From JALUZX01 sp964561605 (lineage in GTDB: Bacteria; Planctomycetota; UBA1135; JALUZX01): DNA of 64,000 nucleotides. A model generated the notes under the pieces. It saw nothing but the letters and a program-made list of their open reading frames with translations, did not search any database and was not told the DNA's origin. Location: assembly GCA_964561605.1 (NCBI GenBank), contig CAZLQD010000025.1:124001-188000 (forward strand). The letters run 5' to 3'. Each line of letters starts with the position of its first letter. Position 1 is the first letter of the stretch. Below are positions 53,999 to 62,546 of the stretch, in pieces. Position numbers and translations under genes: made by a program.

Positions 53999-55453
53999 TC
54001 AGACGAGCCTTCCGTGGCGGTGGGGAGACGGCCTTTCCCGCCTCTCCCCGCGCCGGCCCTTCCGGTCCTTGGGATGGTGCATCTTGTGGTGCACCTTGGG
54101 GGCCTTCTTCGGAGCCTTCCTACCGTGGACTTCGTAGTGACCCTTGGGCGCGCGGGGGGCCTTGGCCCGGATCTTTCCCGGGAAGGACCTGGTGAAGACC
54201 CGGATCTTCCCGGGGAAGGGCTTTCCGGCCTTCATGGGGCGATGGAATCCCCGGGGCGAAGGGCCGCGCCGGCCCATCCAAGGGGCGCGGGGGCCGAAGG
54301 AGGGGGCCATCTCGTGGCGCCTGGGTCCCATACATCCACGGCGGGGGGCGAAGGGCATGGGACGGCGGCCCATGCGGGCCCGGCGGCGGAAGAACATGCC
54401 CGGCCTTCCGCCCCGGGTCCTTCCTTCCATCCCGGGACGGCGGTGGAAGGACTTCATCCTCATCCCGGGAGTCCACGGGCCGGTGCGGCCTCCACGGCTC
54501 CGGAAGGCGTGCATCCTGCGGATGAAGCGCAGGACCTGGGGATGCTTCTTGACGAATTCACGGATCCGCTCGGGGGAGAAGGGGAAGGCCTTGGCCTGGA
54601 AGCGCTGGAACCCCTCGTGCCGGGCTTCCTTCTTCTTTCCTTCCACCCGGATCCGGATGGGACTCCAGCCCTTGGAGGCGGATTTCCCGCGGAGGACCGT
54701 GATCCTGGGCCGGGCCTTCTCCTTGCCCTTCTTGCCGTGCTCCCGGGCCTCCCTCCTCTCCCGGAGTTTCTTCAGGAAGGCCTCGAGCCGCTTGCGGCGT
54801 TCGGGGGACATTTTCTTCTTGGCCTCTTCCAGGCGCTCGCGGACTCGTTTCATGACTTCGGGGGAAATCTTTCCGCCCATGATGGCCAGCCGGGGGGATC
54901 GCTTGGGCTTGGGGGCGGGTTTGCGGACCTGGGGCTTGTGCGCCGCGTTGAACCTGGCCTTCCAGGCGCGAAGGCGGGCTTCCATGGCCTTGCGCCTCTC
55001 GGGAGGCATCCGCTTCATGGCCTTCTTCACGGCCTCTATGCGGGCCCGGATCTTCTTCATCTGTTCGGGGGAGAGCTTCCTGGGTCCCCTGGGCCCGGGA
55101 CGAGCCGCCTGGGGCTTGGGAGGCCTGCGATGGTGGACCTTCTTCACAGGCGGCTTCCGGGGAGGAGCCTTGTGGGACGGGACGGGGCGCCTTCTCTCGG
55201 CGGCCATCCTCCTCAAGGCGGCCTCCAGTTTCCGGACCCGGGCGTCCCTGGCGGCGTTCAGCTTGTTGAGCCTCCCGATGGAGGAGGCCAGGCTCCTGAG
55301 GGATCGCTCCAGCCGGTCCAGTCTCTGGTCGATACGTCGGAGCGTATTGTCAGGCCTGGGGGCGGGCCTTCTGGTCTTTCTCTGGGCCAGGGAAGTCCCC
55401 GGAAGGACTCCGACCAGGGCCGCGAGGGCCAAGGTGGACAGCAGGTTTCGCAT
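53999..55453 (-). CDS. Very basic secreted protein with internal repeats and Met/His-rich C-terminus
   Basis: 484 residues, opening with a signal peptide (MRNLLSTLALAALVGVLPGTSLA), preceded by AAAGGAG at eight bases. Residues 36-90 form a predicted coiled coil. Two long similar units occur at about 127-160 and 196-232 (KxSPExMKKxRxRxE, then PERRK), with a shorter SPE unit at 292-313; FPGKIR occurs twice (413-430). Residues 325-484 are rich in Met, His, Arg and Gly. Lys and Arg dominate throughout. I do not recognise a family. It could bind a polyanion such as extracellular DNA or acidic polysaccharide, or act in a metal-binding or condensed matrix; these are guesses. Confidence 0.75.
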   Translation of the reverse strand: MRNLLSTLALAALVGVLPGTSLAQRKTRRPAPRPDNTLRRIDQRLDRLERSLRSLASSIGRLNKLNAARDARVRKLEAALRRMAAERRRPVPSHKAPPRKPPVKKVHHRRPPKPQAARPGPRGPRKLSPEQMKKIRARIEAVKKAMKRMPPERRKAMEARLRAWKARFNAAHKPQVRKPAPKPKRSPRLAIMGGKISPEVMKRVRERLEEAKKKMSPERRKRLEAFLKKLRERREAREHGKKGKEKARPRITVLRGKSASKGWSPIRIRVEGKKKEARHEGFQRFQAKAFPFSPERIREFVKKHPQVLRFIRRMHAFRSRGGRTGPWTPGMRMKSFHRRPGMEGRTRGGRPGMFFRRRARMGRRPMPFAPRRGCMGPRRHEMAPSFGPRAPWMGRRGPSPRGFHRPMKAGKPFPGKIRVFTRSFPGKIRAKAPRAPKGHYEVHGRKAPKKAPKVHHKMHHPKDRKGRRGERRERPSPHRHGRLV

Positions 55454-55596
55454 GGCATTTCTCCTTTGTTTGTCGTAGAGAACCGGGTTGCACTGTTGTT
55501 TTTCGCCCTTTCTACGTTCCGCGTAAAGGCTCCTGGGGTAACGATTCCGTCAGGGTCTTGTCCCAGGAAGTATCCCTACACGGAGAGGTCGTGCGG

Positions 55597-56493
55597 ATGG
55601 GTGCCTTGCCCAGTGGTTGGTTGAAGCGGGTCCTGCCGGGGCTCTCCCCGGAGGAGCGGTTGGTCCGGTGCAGGGAGGGAGGGTGGGAGGCTCTTCTCCT
55701 GGACCCGGACGGGGCGGAGGATCGGCGGGAGTGGACCAGGCTGATCCAGTGGCTCCGGGACGGGCCCCTGGAAGTGTCCGCCGTCCAGGCCGGCCCCCTG
55801 CCCTTCCTGGAGGAAGGGGGGGGAGGGGAGACGGGCTCGGGATTGGCCTCCCCTTCCCCGGAGGAGAGGGAGGCGGCCTTGGAAGAGGTGCGCCGCGCCC
55901 TGGACCTGGCCAGGAAGTCCGGTTGCCCCAGGATCCTCCTGCGCCCGGGCCGCCTTCCCATGGGACCGGGGTGGAAGGGGGACCTGCGGTGGCACCGGGA
56001 GGGGGCGGAAGAGAAGCTTGCCCGGGTCGAGGCCTCGAGGAAGGAAGGCCGGGACCGGGCCCTGGACAGACTTTGCCGCCTCCTCCACGAGCTCTCCCGG
56101 GAGGCCGATGGGGCCGTCTTTTGCCTGCGTAACGGCTTCGACCTGGCCGGTCTGGACCGGGCGGAGGACCTGGCGGCCGTGGTGGAGGACCTGGGATCCC
56201 GGAGGGTTCGGGTGTGGGCCGACGTCCAGGCGGCGGCCTCGAGGGAGTGGGCCGGCGACGGCGCCCTGGGAGATCTCCTGGACGAGACGGCTCCCTTCCT
56301 GGAAGGTGTCTCACTCGGGGACGCCACTCCCCAGGAGGTGGGCCTCCTCCCCGGCACGGGAAGGTTGGACTTGCCCTTGGTGAAGGAGTATTTGAAGGCC
56401 CCCGGGCTGGCCCGTCCCTGGGTCCTGGAAGTGGGGGTTTCCTACGGGTGGGATTCCCTCTCCCTGGCCCGGAAGGAACTGGAAGGGCTCTAG
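55597..56493 (+). CDS. TIM-barrel protein of sugar-phosphate isomerase/epimerase-like type
   Basis: 298 residues from the ATG at 55597, with GGAGAGG at eight bases; longer in-frame starts are possible but have weak ribosome sites. Alternating helices and strands (EVRRALDLARKSGCPRILLRPG, FCLRNGFDLAGL, RVRVWADVQAAAS, EGVSLGDATPQEV, PWVLEVGVSYGWDSLSLARKELEGL) suggest an AP-endonuclease-2/xylose-isomerase-like barrel, but metal ligands cannot be placed with certainty. It is followed by a DHH phosphoesterase; the coupling is loose (66-base gap). Confidence 0.65.
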   Translation: MGALPSGWLKRVLPGLSPEERLVRCREGGWEALLLDPDGAEDRREWTRLIQWLRDGPLEVSAVQAGPLPFLEEGGGGETGSGLASPSPEEREAALEEVRRALDLARKSGCPRILLRPGRLPMGPGWKGDLRWHREGAEEKLARVEASRKEGRDRALDRLCRLLHELSREADGAVFCLRNGFDLAGLDRAEDLAAVVEDLGSRRVRVWADVQAAASREWAGDGALGDLLDETAPFLEGVSLGDATPQEVGLLPGTGRLDLPLVKEYLKAPGLARPWVLEVGVSYGWDSLSLARKELEGL

Positions 56494-56559
56494 CCCGGCG
56501 GGGAGGTTTGCCGAAGTTTCGCCAGGACCTTCGGGAAGCGGAAGAAAGGAAAGCACCCT

Positions 56560-57600
56560 TTGATCCTCCTGAAAGGGAAGGAAGAGACTCGGGCCCGGGG
56601 GCTCCTCCAGGCCCTGAGAGACAAGAAGGCCCTCCTTGTCCTCACCCACACCAACCCCGACCCGGACGGGATGGCTTCCGGTTTCGCCCTGGCCTGGCTC
56701 GTGGAGAAGGAGCTGGGGATCCCGGCGACCCTGGCCTACCAGGGGGACATCTTCCGGGCGGAGAACAAGGCAATGGTCAAAGTCCTCGAGCTCCCCATGG
56801 TCCCCATGGCCAAGGTGGACCCGACCCGGTTCGACGCCCTGGCCCTGGTGGATACCCAGCCCGGATTCGGCCACACCGTCGTCCCGGAGGACCTCTTTCC
56901 CGATGTCGTGGTGGACCACCACGTCTCCCCAGGGGACAAGGGAGTGCTGGAATTGCCCTTCGCCGACATCCGCCCCGACGTGGGCGCCACCTCCTCCATC
57001 CTGACGGAGTACACCAGGGAGCTGGGCCTGGAGATTCCCTCCCGGGTGGCCACGGCCCTCTACTACGGAATCCGAACGGACACGGCCGACCTCTCCAGGA
57101 ACGTGAGCGACGTGGACAGGAAGGCCCACCTGGACCTCTACCCCCTGGTGGACAGGGAGGCCCTCCGGGCCATCACCAACCCCACGGTGACCACGTCCTA
57201 CTTCCAGGCCCTGAAGAAGGCCCTTACGACGGCCCGGATCTACGGGAGCGCCGTGATCTGCTCCTTGCGGAGAACGGACAATCCCGAGATGGTGGCCGAG
57301 GTGGCCGACCTCTTCCTCCGCCTGGAAGGAGTCTCCTGGGTGATCTGCGGCGGGCTCTTCCAGGGAACCTACTACATCTCGGTCCGGGCGGCGGAGCGGA
57401 AGGGAAAGGACGCCTGGCTCCTCCTGAAGGACGTCCTGAAGGGGGAGGGCACCTTCGGCGGGCACGGTTCCGTGGCGGGAGGGCGGATTCCCACGGTTGA
57501 CGATTCCGACAGGGGCCTCAGAAGGCTGGAGAACCGGCTGAAGCGCTCCTTCCTGGAGGTTCTGGGGGAGAGGGGGAGCACCCCGAGGAAGCTGGGATGA
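56560..57600 (+). CDS. DHH-family phosphoesterase, NrnA-like
   Basis: 346 residues from a TTG at 56560 with AAAGGAAAGC upstream. The NPDPDG motif (32-37), the DHH motif in DVVVDHHVSPG (about 117-121), and the C-terminal GGHGSVAGGRI (about 299-308) mark a bifunctional DHH-DHHA1 protein. Relatives hydrolyse short RNA oligonucleotides and pAp, or signal nucleotides such as c-di-AMP. The next gene, thiD, starts inside its stop codon. Confidence 0.88.
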   Translation: MILLKGKEETRARGLLQALRDKKALLVLTHTNPDPDGMASGFALAWLVEKELGIPATLAYQGDIFRAENKAMVKVLELPMVPMAKVDPTRFDALALVDTQPGFGHTVVPEDLFPDVVVDHHVSPGDKGVLELPFADIRPDVGATSSILTEYTRELGLEIPSRVATALYYGIRTDTADLSRNVSDVDRKAHLDLYPLVDREALRAITNPTVTTSYFQALKKALTTARIYGSAVICSLRRTDNPEMVAEVADLFLRLEGVSWVICGGLFQGTYYISVRAAERKGKDAWLLLKDVLKGEGTFGGHGSVAGGRIPTVDDSDRGLRRLENRLKRSFLEVLGERGSTPRKLG

Positions 57601-58400
57601 CCGGGGAAGTCTCGCCTGGGAAGATTTCGCCGGACCGGGAACTCCCGCCGGCGGTTCTCCTGGCTGCGGGTCTGGATCCCACGGGAGGCGCCGGTCTCGC
57701 CCTGGACCTTGCCGTCCTCCGGAGGGTGGGCGCCCGGGGCCTTCCCGCGGCCTCCTGTCTCACCGTCCAGACTTTCCGGGAGTTCCGCGGGATCCGTCCC
57801 GTGGAAGAGGACCTCCTGGAGAGGATGATCCGGGCCGCCCTGGAGGCTGGACCCGTCCGGGCCGTCAAGGTGGGCCTCCTGGGGTCCCCCTCCCAGGCCT
57901 TTCTCTTGGCCCGGCTCCTTCCCCGGGATGTGCCCGTCGTCGTGGATCCGGTCCTCCGTCCCACCCTGGCGGAGGGGGGCGGGGAGGAAGATCTCGCCCG
58001 GGGCCTGGTGGAGGGCCTGGCGGCCGGGGGTGCCGTCCTCACTCCGAACCTTCCCGAACTCGCCCTCCTTTCGGGAAGGAAGGACGTAACCGGTGGGGCG
58101 GAATATTTGCTCCGGAGAGGGGCGTCGGCCCTGGTCCTGAAGGGGGGGCACGGGGAGGGCCGGGAGGAGGTGGAGGACCGGCTCTTCCTTCCGGGGGGGG
58201 AGGTCCTGGCCTTCCGGCGGCCCAGGGATCCCCTGGGAGAGGTCCACGGAACAGGATGCGCCTTCTCCTCGGCCTTGGCGGGATTCCTCTCCCGGGGAAG
58301 GGGGATCCGGGAGGCGGTCCGGGAGGCCGGGGAACTCACGGCCCGCCTCCGCCTCTCCTCCCTGTCCACCGGCGGAGGGCTCCGCCTCCTCCTGCCTTGA
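57597..58400 (+). CDS. thiD: Hydroxymethylpyrimidine/phosphomethylpyrimidine kinase
   Basis: 267 residues. Ribokinase-like enzyme of thiamine synthesis that phosphorylates HMP and HMP-P. Substrate site GLDPTGGAG (25-33), VVVDPVLRPT, LTPNLPELALLSG, LVLKGGHG, and the anion-hole/nucleotide motif VHGTGCAFSSALAG with Cys220, which in known ThiD proteins lies in the active site. Translationally coupled to the DHH gene. No other thiamine genes are nearby. It converges on the acyl-CoA ligase, with the stops one base apart. Confidence 0.9.
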   Translation: MTGEVSPGKISPDRELPPAVLLAAGLDPTGGAGLALDLAVLRRVGARGLPAASCLTVQTFREFRGIRPVEEDLLERMIRAALEAGPVRAVKVGLLGSPSQAFLLARLLPRDVPVVVDPVLRPTLAEGGGEEDLARGLVEGLAAGGAVLTPNLPELALLSGRKDVTGGAEYLLRRGASALVLKGGHGEGREEVEDRLFLPGGEVLAFRRPRDPLGEVHGTGCAFSSALAGFLSRGRGIREAVREAGELTARLRLSSLSTGGGLRLLLP

Positions 58401-58401
58401 G

Positions 58402-60225
58402 TCAGCGGCCCGCCGGGACTCCCGCCTTGGCGTGGAACATCTCTTCGATCAGTGGGCCGTATTTCTCCATGACCTTGAGGCGCCTGACCTTGAGGGTGGG
58501 AGTGAGGAGGCCGTTCTCGGGGGTGAAGGGCCGGGCCAGCACGAGGAAGGGGCCGATCCTCTCGAAGGGCCGGAACCCGTTCTCGCTGGTGCAGAGCTTC
58601 CGGAGTTCCCCGGCGAAGAGATCCCGCACCTCCCGGGACGTGTGGACCCCGCCCTCCACCTTCCACTTGTCGGGAGGGATCTCCCGGGTCAGCCGGTCCA
58701 GGTCGGGGACCAGGAGGGCGCCGAGGCGGCGCTGGTCCTGCCCGACGATCATGGCCTGGGAGATCAGGGGGGAACTGGTGAGGACCGCCTCCAGGGGGGC
58801 GGGTTCCACGTTCTCCCCGCCGGCCAGGACGATGGTCTCCTTGGCCCGGCCCGTGATCTCCAGGGACCCGTCGGGATGGAGGACCCCCAGGTCTCCCGTG
58901 TCGAGCCAGCCGTCCCGGGATAGGACCCGCCGGGTGGCCTCGGGATTGCGGTAGTAGCCTTGCATCACCTGGGGGCCCCTGGCGAAGATCCTGCCCTTAC
59001 GGCCCGGCGGAAGCGGGCGGCCTTCTTCGTCCCGGATCTGGATCTCCGTGTCGCTCAGGGGGAATCCCACGCCGAAAGGCTTGTTGGAGTCGAGGCGTCG
59101 GCAGGTGAGGACCGTCGAGGCCTCGGTGAGGCCGTAGCCGTTGAGCAAGGGAACGCCGGCTCCCACCAGGAAGGCGTCCACATGGGGCGCCAGGCTACCC
59201 CCGCCGGACACGGCGCAGTGGAGCCTCCCGCCCAGGGCGAGGCGGGTCTTCTTCCTCATGCCCCTGCCCAGGAAGGCCCAGAAGATCTTTTCCAGGAGGC
59301 CCGCCTCGCCCCGGGCGGTCCGGGCCGCCGCCCGGGCCAGGGCCCGGGCCGTCCTGCCCCGCCACCCTTCCAGGGCATCCAGCTTGTCCACCACGGCGTC
59401 GTAGAGGTTCTCCCAGACCCTGGGGACGGAGGCCATGAGGGTGGGTCTTACTTTCAGGAGGTCTTTCTTGAAGCGCCTCTTGTCGGTGAAACAGACCCCT
59501 CCCCCCCTCGAGAGGACGTAGTAGTCCACGGTCCGCTCGAACATGTGCCACGTGGGGAGGAGAGAGAGGCAGATCTCCCCCGGGCGGAGATCCAGGATCT
59601 CGGGAATACGCAGGATGTTGGAGAGGACGTTTGCGTGGGAGAGCATCACTCCCCGGGGGTCGCCCGTGGTACCCGATGTGTATACGAGAGTGAGGATCCG
59701 ATCGGGACTCCCCTTCTCCAGGGCATCCTGGAAGGAGCGGTCTCCCTTTTCCAGGAGGGCCTCTCCTTCCCTGGCCAGGGTCTCCAGGTCCGGGTAGGGG
59801 GAGTCCGGCGCGGGCTCGAGGAGGAAGATCTCCTCCAGCTCGGGGATCGAGGCCCTCTCCTCCTGGAGAAAGGCCGCCAGGCCCGGGCTCTCCACGAAGG
59901 CCCACTGGGGACGGGAGTGCTCCAGGAGGGCCCGGAGCTCGGGATGGGTCGTGTCGGCCCCTCGGGGAACGTCGGCCGCTCCGAGGGCAGTAAGGGCCAG
60001 GTCGGCTACGAACCAGCATCGCCGGCTCCCCGAGAGGAGGGCCGCCCTGTGGCCCGGCCGGACTCCCCTGGCCCACAGAGCGGTGCCCACGGCCCGGACC
60101 TTCCTCTCCAGGTCCCGGAAGGTCCAGGGGGACTCCTCCCAGGCGGTGGCCCTGGGAAAGGCGATCCTTTCCGGGAAGGCCCGGCAGGCCTGAAGGATCA
60201 ATTGGGGGACGCTCTGGAAATCCAT
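58402..60225 (-). CDS. Long-chain acyl-CoA synthetase (AMP-forming)
   Basis: 607 residues from the ATG at 60225, chosen because the upstream in-frame sequence does not match the family. Adenylate-forming motifs: A3 LVYTSGTTGDPRG (180-192), A5 NGYGLTEAS, A7 DGWLDTGDLG, A8 ITGRAKETIVLAGGENVEPA. The length and the A8 wording fit FadD/FAA long-chain ligases. It activates fatty acids for degradation or lipid synthesis. It is an isolated gene between thiD and the tRNA, on the opposite strand to both. Confidence 0.92.
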   Translation of the reverse strand: MDFQSVPQLILQACRAFPERIAFPRATAWEESPWTFRDLERKVRAVGTALWARGVRPGHRAALLSGSRRCWFVADLALTALGAADVPRGADTTHPELRALLEHSRPQWAFVESPGLAAFLQEERASIPELEEIFLLEPAPDSPYPDLETLAREGEALLEKGDRSFQDALEKGSPDRILTLVYTSGTTGDPRGVMLSHANVLSNILRIPEILDLRPGEICLSLLPTWHMFERTVDYYVLSRGGGVCFTDKRRFKKDLLKVRPTLMASVPRVWENLYDAVVDKLDALEGWRGRTARALARAAARTARGEAGLLEKIFWAFLGRGMRKKTRLALGGRLHCAVSGGGSLAPHVDAFLVGAGVPLLNGYGLTEASTVLTCRRLDSNKPFGVGFPLSDTEIQIRDEEGRPLPPGRKGRIFARGPQVMQGYYRNPEATRRVLSRDGWLDTGDLGVLHPDGSLEITGRAKETIVLAGGENVEPAPLEAVLTSSPLISQAMIVGQDQRRLGALLVPDLDRLTREIPPDKWKVEGGVHTSREVRDLFAGELRKLCTSENGFRPFERIGPFLVLARPFTPENGLLTPTLKVRRLKVMEKYGPLIEEMFHAKAGVPAGR

Positions 60226-60306
60226 GGAAAACCGTCCGGTGTGCCTGGGCCCGGGAAGGCTACATTCTACCTTCTTCTTCCCGGGAGACACCCCCCGGAA
60301 GGGCCC

Positions 60307-60336
60307 TTGACAAAGGAGGCGTCCCTTTCTTAAGGT
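60307..60336 (+). promoter_or_regulatory. Promoter of the tRNA-Gly gene
   Basis: A perfect TTGACA (60307-60312) is followed after 18 bases by TAAGGT (60331-60336), a modest -10. The predicted start lies just before the tRNA, as expected for a stable RNA gene. The site lies in the divergent region with the acyl-CoA ligase. Confidence 0.65.
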
Positions 60337-60349
60337 TCCTCCCTCGCAG

Positions 60350-60424
60350 GCGGGTGTAGCTCAGTGGTAGAGCATCACGTTGCCAACGTGATTGTCGTGG
60401 GTTCGACTCCCATCACCCGCTCCA
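60350..60424 (+). tRNA. tRNA-Gly (anticodon GCC), CCA encoded
   Basis: Cloverleaf by eye: acceptor GCGGGTG/CACCCGC (7 bp), D arm with GCTCAGTGGTAGAGC, anticodon stem TCACG/CGTGA with loop TTGCCAA (anticodon GCC at 60382-60384), T arm GTGGG-TTCGACT-CCCAT, discriminator T and encoded CCA at 60422-60424. It has its own promoter and terminator, so it is a single-gene unit. Confidence 0.97.
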
Positions 60425-60429
60425 GACGA

Positions 60430-60465
60430 AGCCCCGGCCGGACTCCGGCTGGGGCTGTTTTTTTT
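60430..60465 (+). terminator. Strong terminator of the tRNA-Gly gene
   Basis: AGCCCCGGCCGG (60430-60441), loop ACT, CCGGCTGGGGCT (60445-60456) form a 12-bp stem with one G-T pair, followed by G and eight T. It lies 5 bases after the CCA. Confidence 0.93.
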
Positions 60466-60510
60466 CGGACCCGCCCCGCCGGGCGGGGAAAAAACGGAAA
60501 GATCGAAACC

Positions 60511-61359
60511 ATGAACAGACTCTTCAGGTCGACCCTCGGAGCCTTCCTTCTTTTCCTGGCGGTCTTCCCTCTGGGAGGTTGCGGAACCCCGCGCCCGGGG
60601 AAGTCTTTCCGGCTCCGGGTCCTTTCGTACAACATCCGCCACGGCCTGGGGATGGACGGGAAATGGGACCTGGATAGGCTCGCCGAAGCGATCGGAAAGG
60701 CCTCTCCCGACCTGGTCGCCTTGCAGGAGGTGGACCAGGGAACGAGACGTTCCAAGGGCCTGGACGAGGTCCGTTTCCTTGCGGAGAAGGCGGGTTTCTT
60801 CGGGGCCTTCGGAAAGGCCATGAATCAGCACGGAGGAGAATACGGAGAAGGCCTCCTCTCCCGGAAACCTCTCCTGGCGATCGAGGTCCATCACCTTCCG
60901 GCGGCGAAAGGGTACGAACCCAGGGCCTTGCTGGAGGGACGAGTCCGCCCCTGGAAGGACGGGCCGGAGATCCTCTTCTTCGGAACCCACCTGGATCACC
61001 TCTCGGAAGCCCAGCGTCTGGCCCAGGCGAAGGAGATCAACAGGATCGTGAAGCATTACGGCGATACGCCCATGATCCTGGCGGGGGACATGAACGCCCT
61101 TTCCGGCGGGCCCACGATGAAGGAGTTCTTCCGGGAGTGGACTCCTGCCGCCCTGGGGGCGGGGCCCACTTTCCCGGCGGACAAACCCTCCCGGAAGATC
61201 GATTACGTCCTCTTCCGGCCTGCCTCCCGCTGGAAGGTCCTTCACGCCCAGGTGCTGGAGGAAGCCCTGGCCTCGGACCACAGGCCCCTCCTGGTGGTCC
61301 TGGAGCTCCTTCCCCCGGGAGGGGGGAGGGAGGAAGGAAAGGCTCCAAGGTGCCCGTGA
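60511..61359 (+). CDS. Endonuclease/exonuclease/phosphatase (EEP) family lipoprotein
   Basis: 282 residues from the ATG at 60511; an in-frame upstream extension would cross the tRNA. Lipoprotein leader to LGGC (Cys24). EEP motifs in order: LSYNIRHGLG, ALQEVDQG, GTHLDHL, LAGDMNA, SRKIDYVLF and SDHRPL: the Glu, Asp, Asn and His residues required for Mg-dependent phosphodiester cleavage are present. Possible substrates are sugar phosphates, nucleic acids or phospholipids outside the cytoplasm. The next gene begins inside its stop codon (GTGA). Confidence 0.88.
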   Translation: MNRLFRSTLGAFLLFLAVFPLGGCGTPRPGKSFRLRVLSYNIRHGLGMDGKWDLDRLAEAIGKASPDLVALQEVDQGTRRSKGLDEVRFLAEKAGFFGAFGKAMNQHGGEYGEGLLSRKPLLAIEVHHLPAAKGYEPRALLEGRVRPWKDGPEILFFGTHLDHLSEAQRLAQAKEINRIVKHYGDTPMILAGDMNALSGGPTMKEFFREWTPAALGAGPTFPADKPSRKIDYVLFRPASRWKVLHAQVLEEALASDHRPLLVVLELLPPGGGREEGKAPRCP

Positions 61360-62501
61360 GGACCCTCACCTGGTGCGCCAATCTCCAGCCTGCGGCGGAC
61401 CTGGAGGCGCTGGAAAGGTTCCTCCAGGGCCAGGCCTCGGCCGTCCGGGAGGCCCTTGGGGGGAGGGATCCCCTGGGGCTCGGCCTCTGGCTTCCCGCCG
61501 AGCCGGCGGGTCTTCTGGCCCGGTCGCCCGGCGCCGTGGAGGCACTGGCCGAAGGCCTTGCCCGGCGGGGCCTCTTCCTGGCCACGGTGAATGCCTTTCC
61601 CATGGGCCGCTTTCACGGCCCGGGAGTGAAGGAGAAGGTCTATCTTCCTTCCTGGGCGGAGAAGGACCGCCTCGTCTATACGGTGGAGGTCCTCGAAGTG
61701 GCGGCCGCCCTGGGCCCCGGCGAGGGGGTTCTTCCCGTGAGTACCCTTCCCCTGGGTTTTCTTCTCCCCGGGGAGGAGGAGAGGGGCCTGGTGGGGGAGG
61801 CAACGGCGAACCTCTTGGAGGCGGCCCGGGCGGCCGAGGAGGCGGGCGGGAAGAGGGGGGCCGACCTGGTCCTCTCCCTGGAGCCTGAACCCGGGTGCCT
61901 CCTGGAAAGGACGGAAGACTTTCTCGACTGGTTCCTGCAGATCCTCCTTCCTGCGGCCCGCAGGCGGGGGCTGGAGGATGTCTGCCGGAGGCGGATCGGT
62001 GTCTGCTTGGACGCCTGCCATTGCGCCGTCATGGGGGAGGATCCCCTGGAGGCCTTGAGGAGCTTCTCCCGGGAGGGAATCCGGGTGGGGAAGATCCAGC
62101 TCTCCAGCGCCCTGGAGGTCTTTCCCGGGAAACGGGGCTGGCGGGAGGCCCTGGAGGCCTTCGCCGAACCCTGTTATCTCCACCAGACCACCTGGTGGGA
62201 TCGCCGGGGCGGCCGGAAGGCCTTCTTCCCCGATCTTCCCCAGGCCCTGGCCGGAGAGGGTGGGGAGGAGGCGGCCTTTTGGCGGGTCCATTTCCACCTT
62301 CCCATCTTCTGGGAGGGCGAGGGGCCCTTGGCCGGGACGGGACCCAAGGTCCTTCCGGACCTCCTGGCCGAGAGAGAGCTCCTTCCTTCCGTCCTGGAGG
62401 TGGAGACCTACACCTGGAAGGTCCTTCCCTGGGTTCGAGGAGAGGAAGAGATCCTGGAGGGGGTGGTGAAGGAACTCTCCTTCGCCGGGGGCCTTCTGTG
62501 A
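61356..62501 (+). CDS. eboE: EboE-like TIM-barrel protein
   Basis: About 381 residues from a GTG at 61356 (GTGA overlap); a GTG six bases earlier is an alternative. LTWCANLQPAAD, the segment GLFLATVNAFPMGRFHGPGVKEKVYLPSWAEKDRLVYT, VSTLPLGF and CLDACHCAVMGEDPLEALRSF with GIRVGKIQLSSAL match the EboE metabolite-traffic family. EboE belongs to clusters that help move secondary metabolites (for example scytonemin-type precursors) to the cell surface in cyanobacteria and others. No other ebo genes are in the window, so it is either an orphan member or its partners lie elsewhere. Confidence 0.75.
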   Translation: MRTLTWCANLQPAADLEALERFLQGQASAVREALGGRDPLGLGLWLPAEPAGLLARSPGAVEALAEGLARRGLFLATVNAFPMGRFHGPGVKEKVYLPSWAEKDRLVYTVEVLEVAAALGPGEGVLPVSTLPLGFLLPGEEERGLVGEATANLLEAARAAEEAGGKRGADLVLSLEPEPGCLLERTEDFLDWFLQILLPAARRRGLEDVCRRRIGVCLDACHCAVMGEDPLEALRSFSREGIRVGKIQLSSALEVFPGKRGWREALEAFAEPCYLHQTTWWDRRGGRKAFFPDLPQALAGEGGEEAAFWRVHFHLPIFWEGEGPLAGTGPKVLPDLLAERELLPSVLEVETYTWKVLPWVRGEEEILEGVVKELSFAGGLL

Positions 62502-62546
62502 CCATCCCGGGAAAGGCGGCTCCAGGGGCGTGCCGATAGAGAGAGC

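Noticed and set aside
60364..60510. Longer start for the EEP lipoprotein through the tRNA
   Set aside because: Would overlap the tRNA and its terminator; the ATG at 60511 begins a lipoprotein leader.
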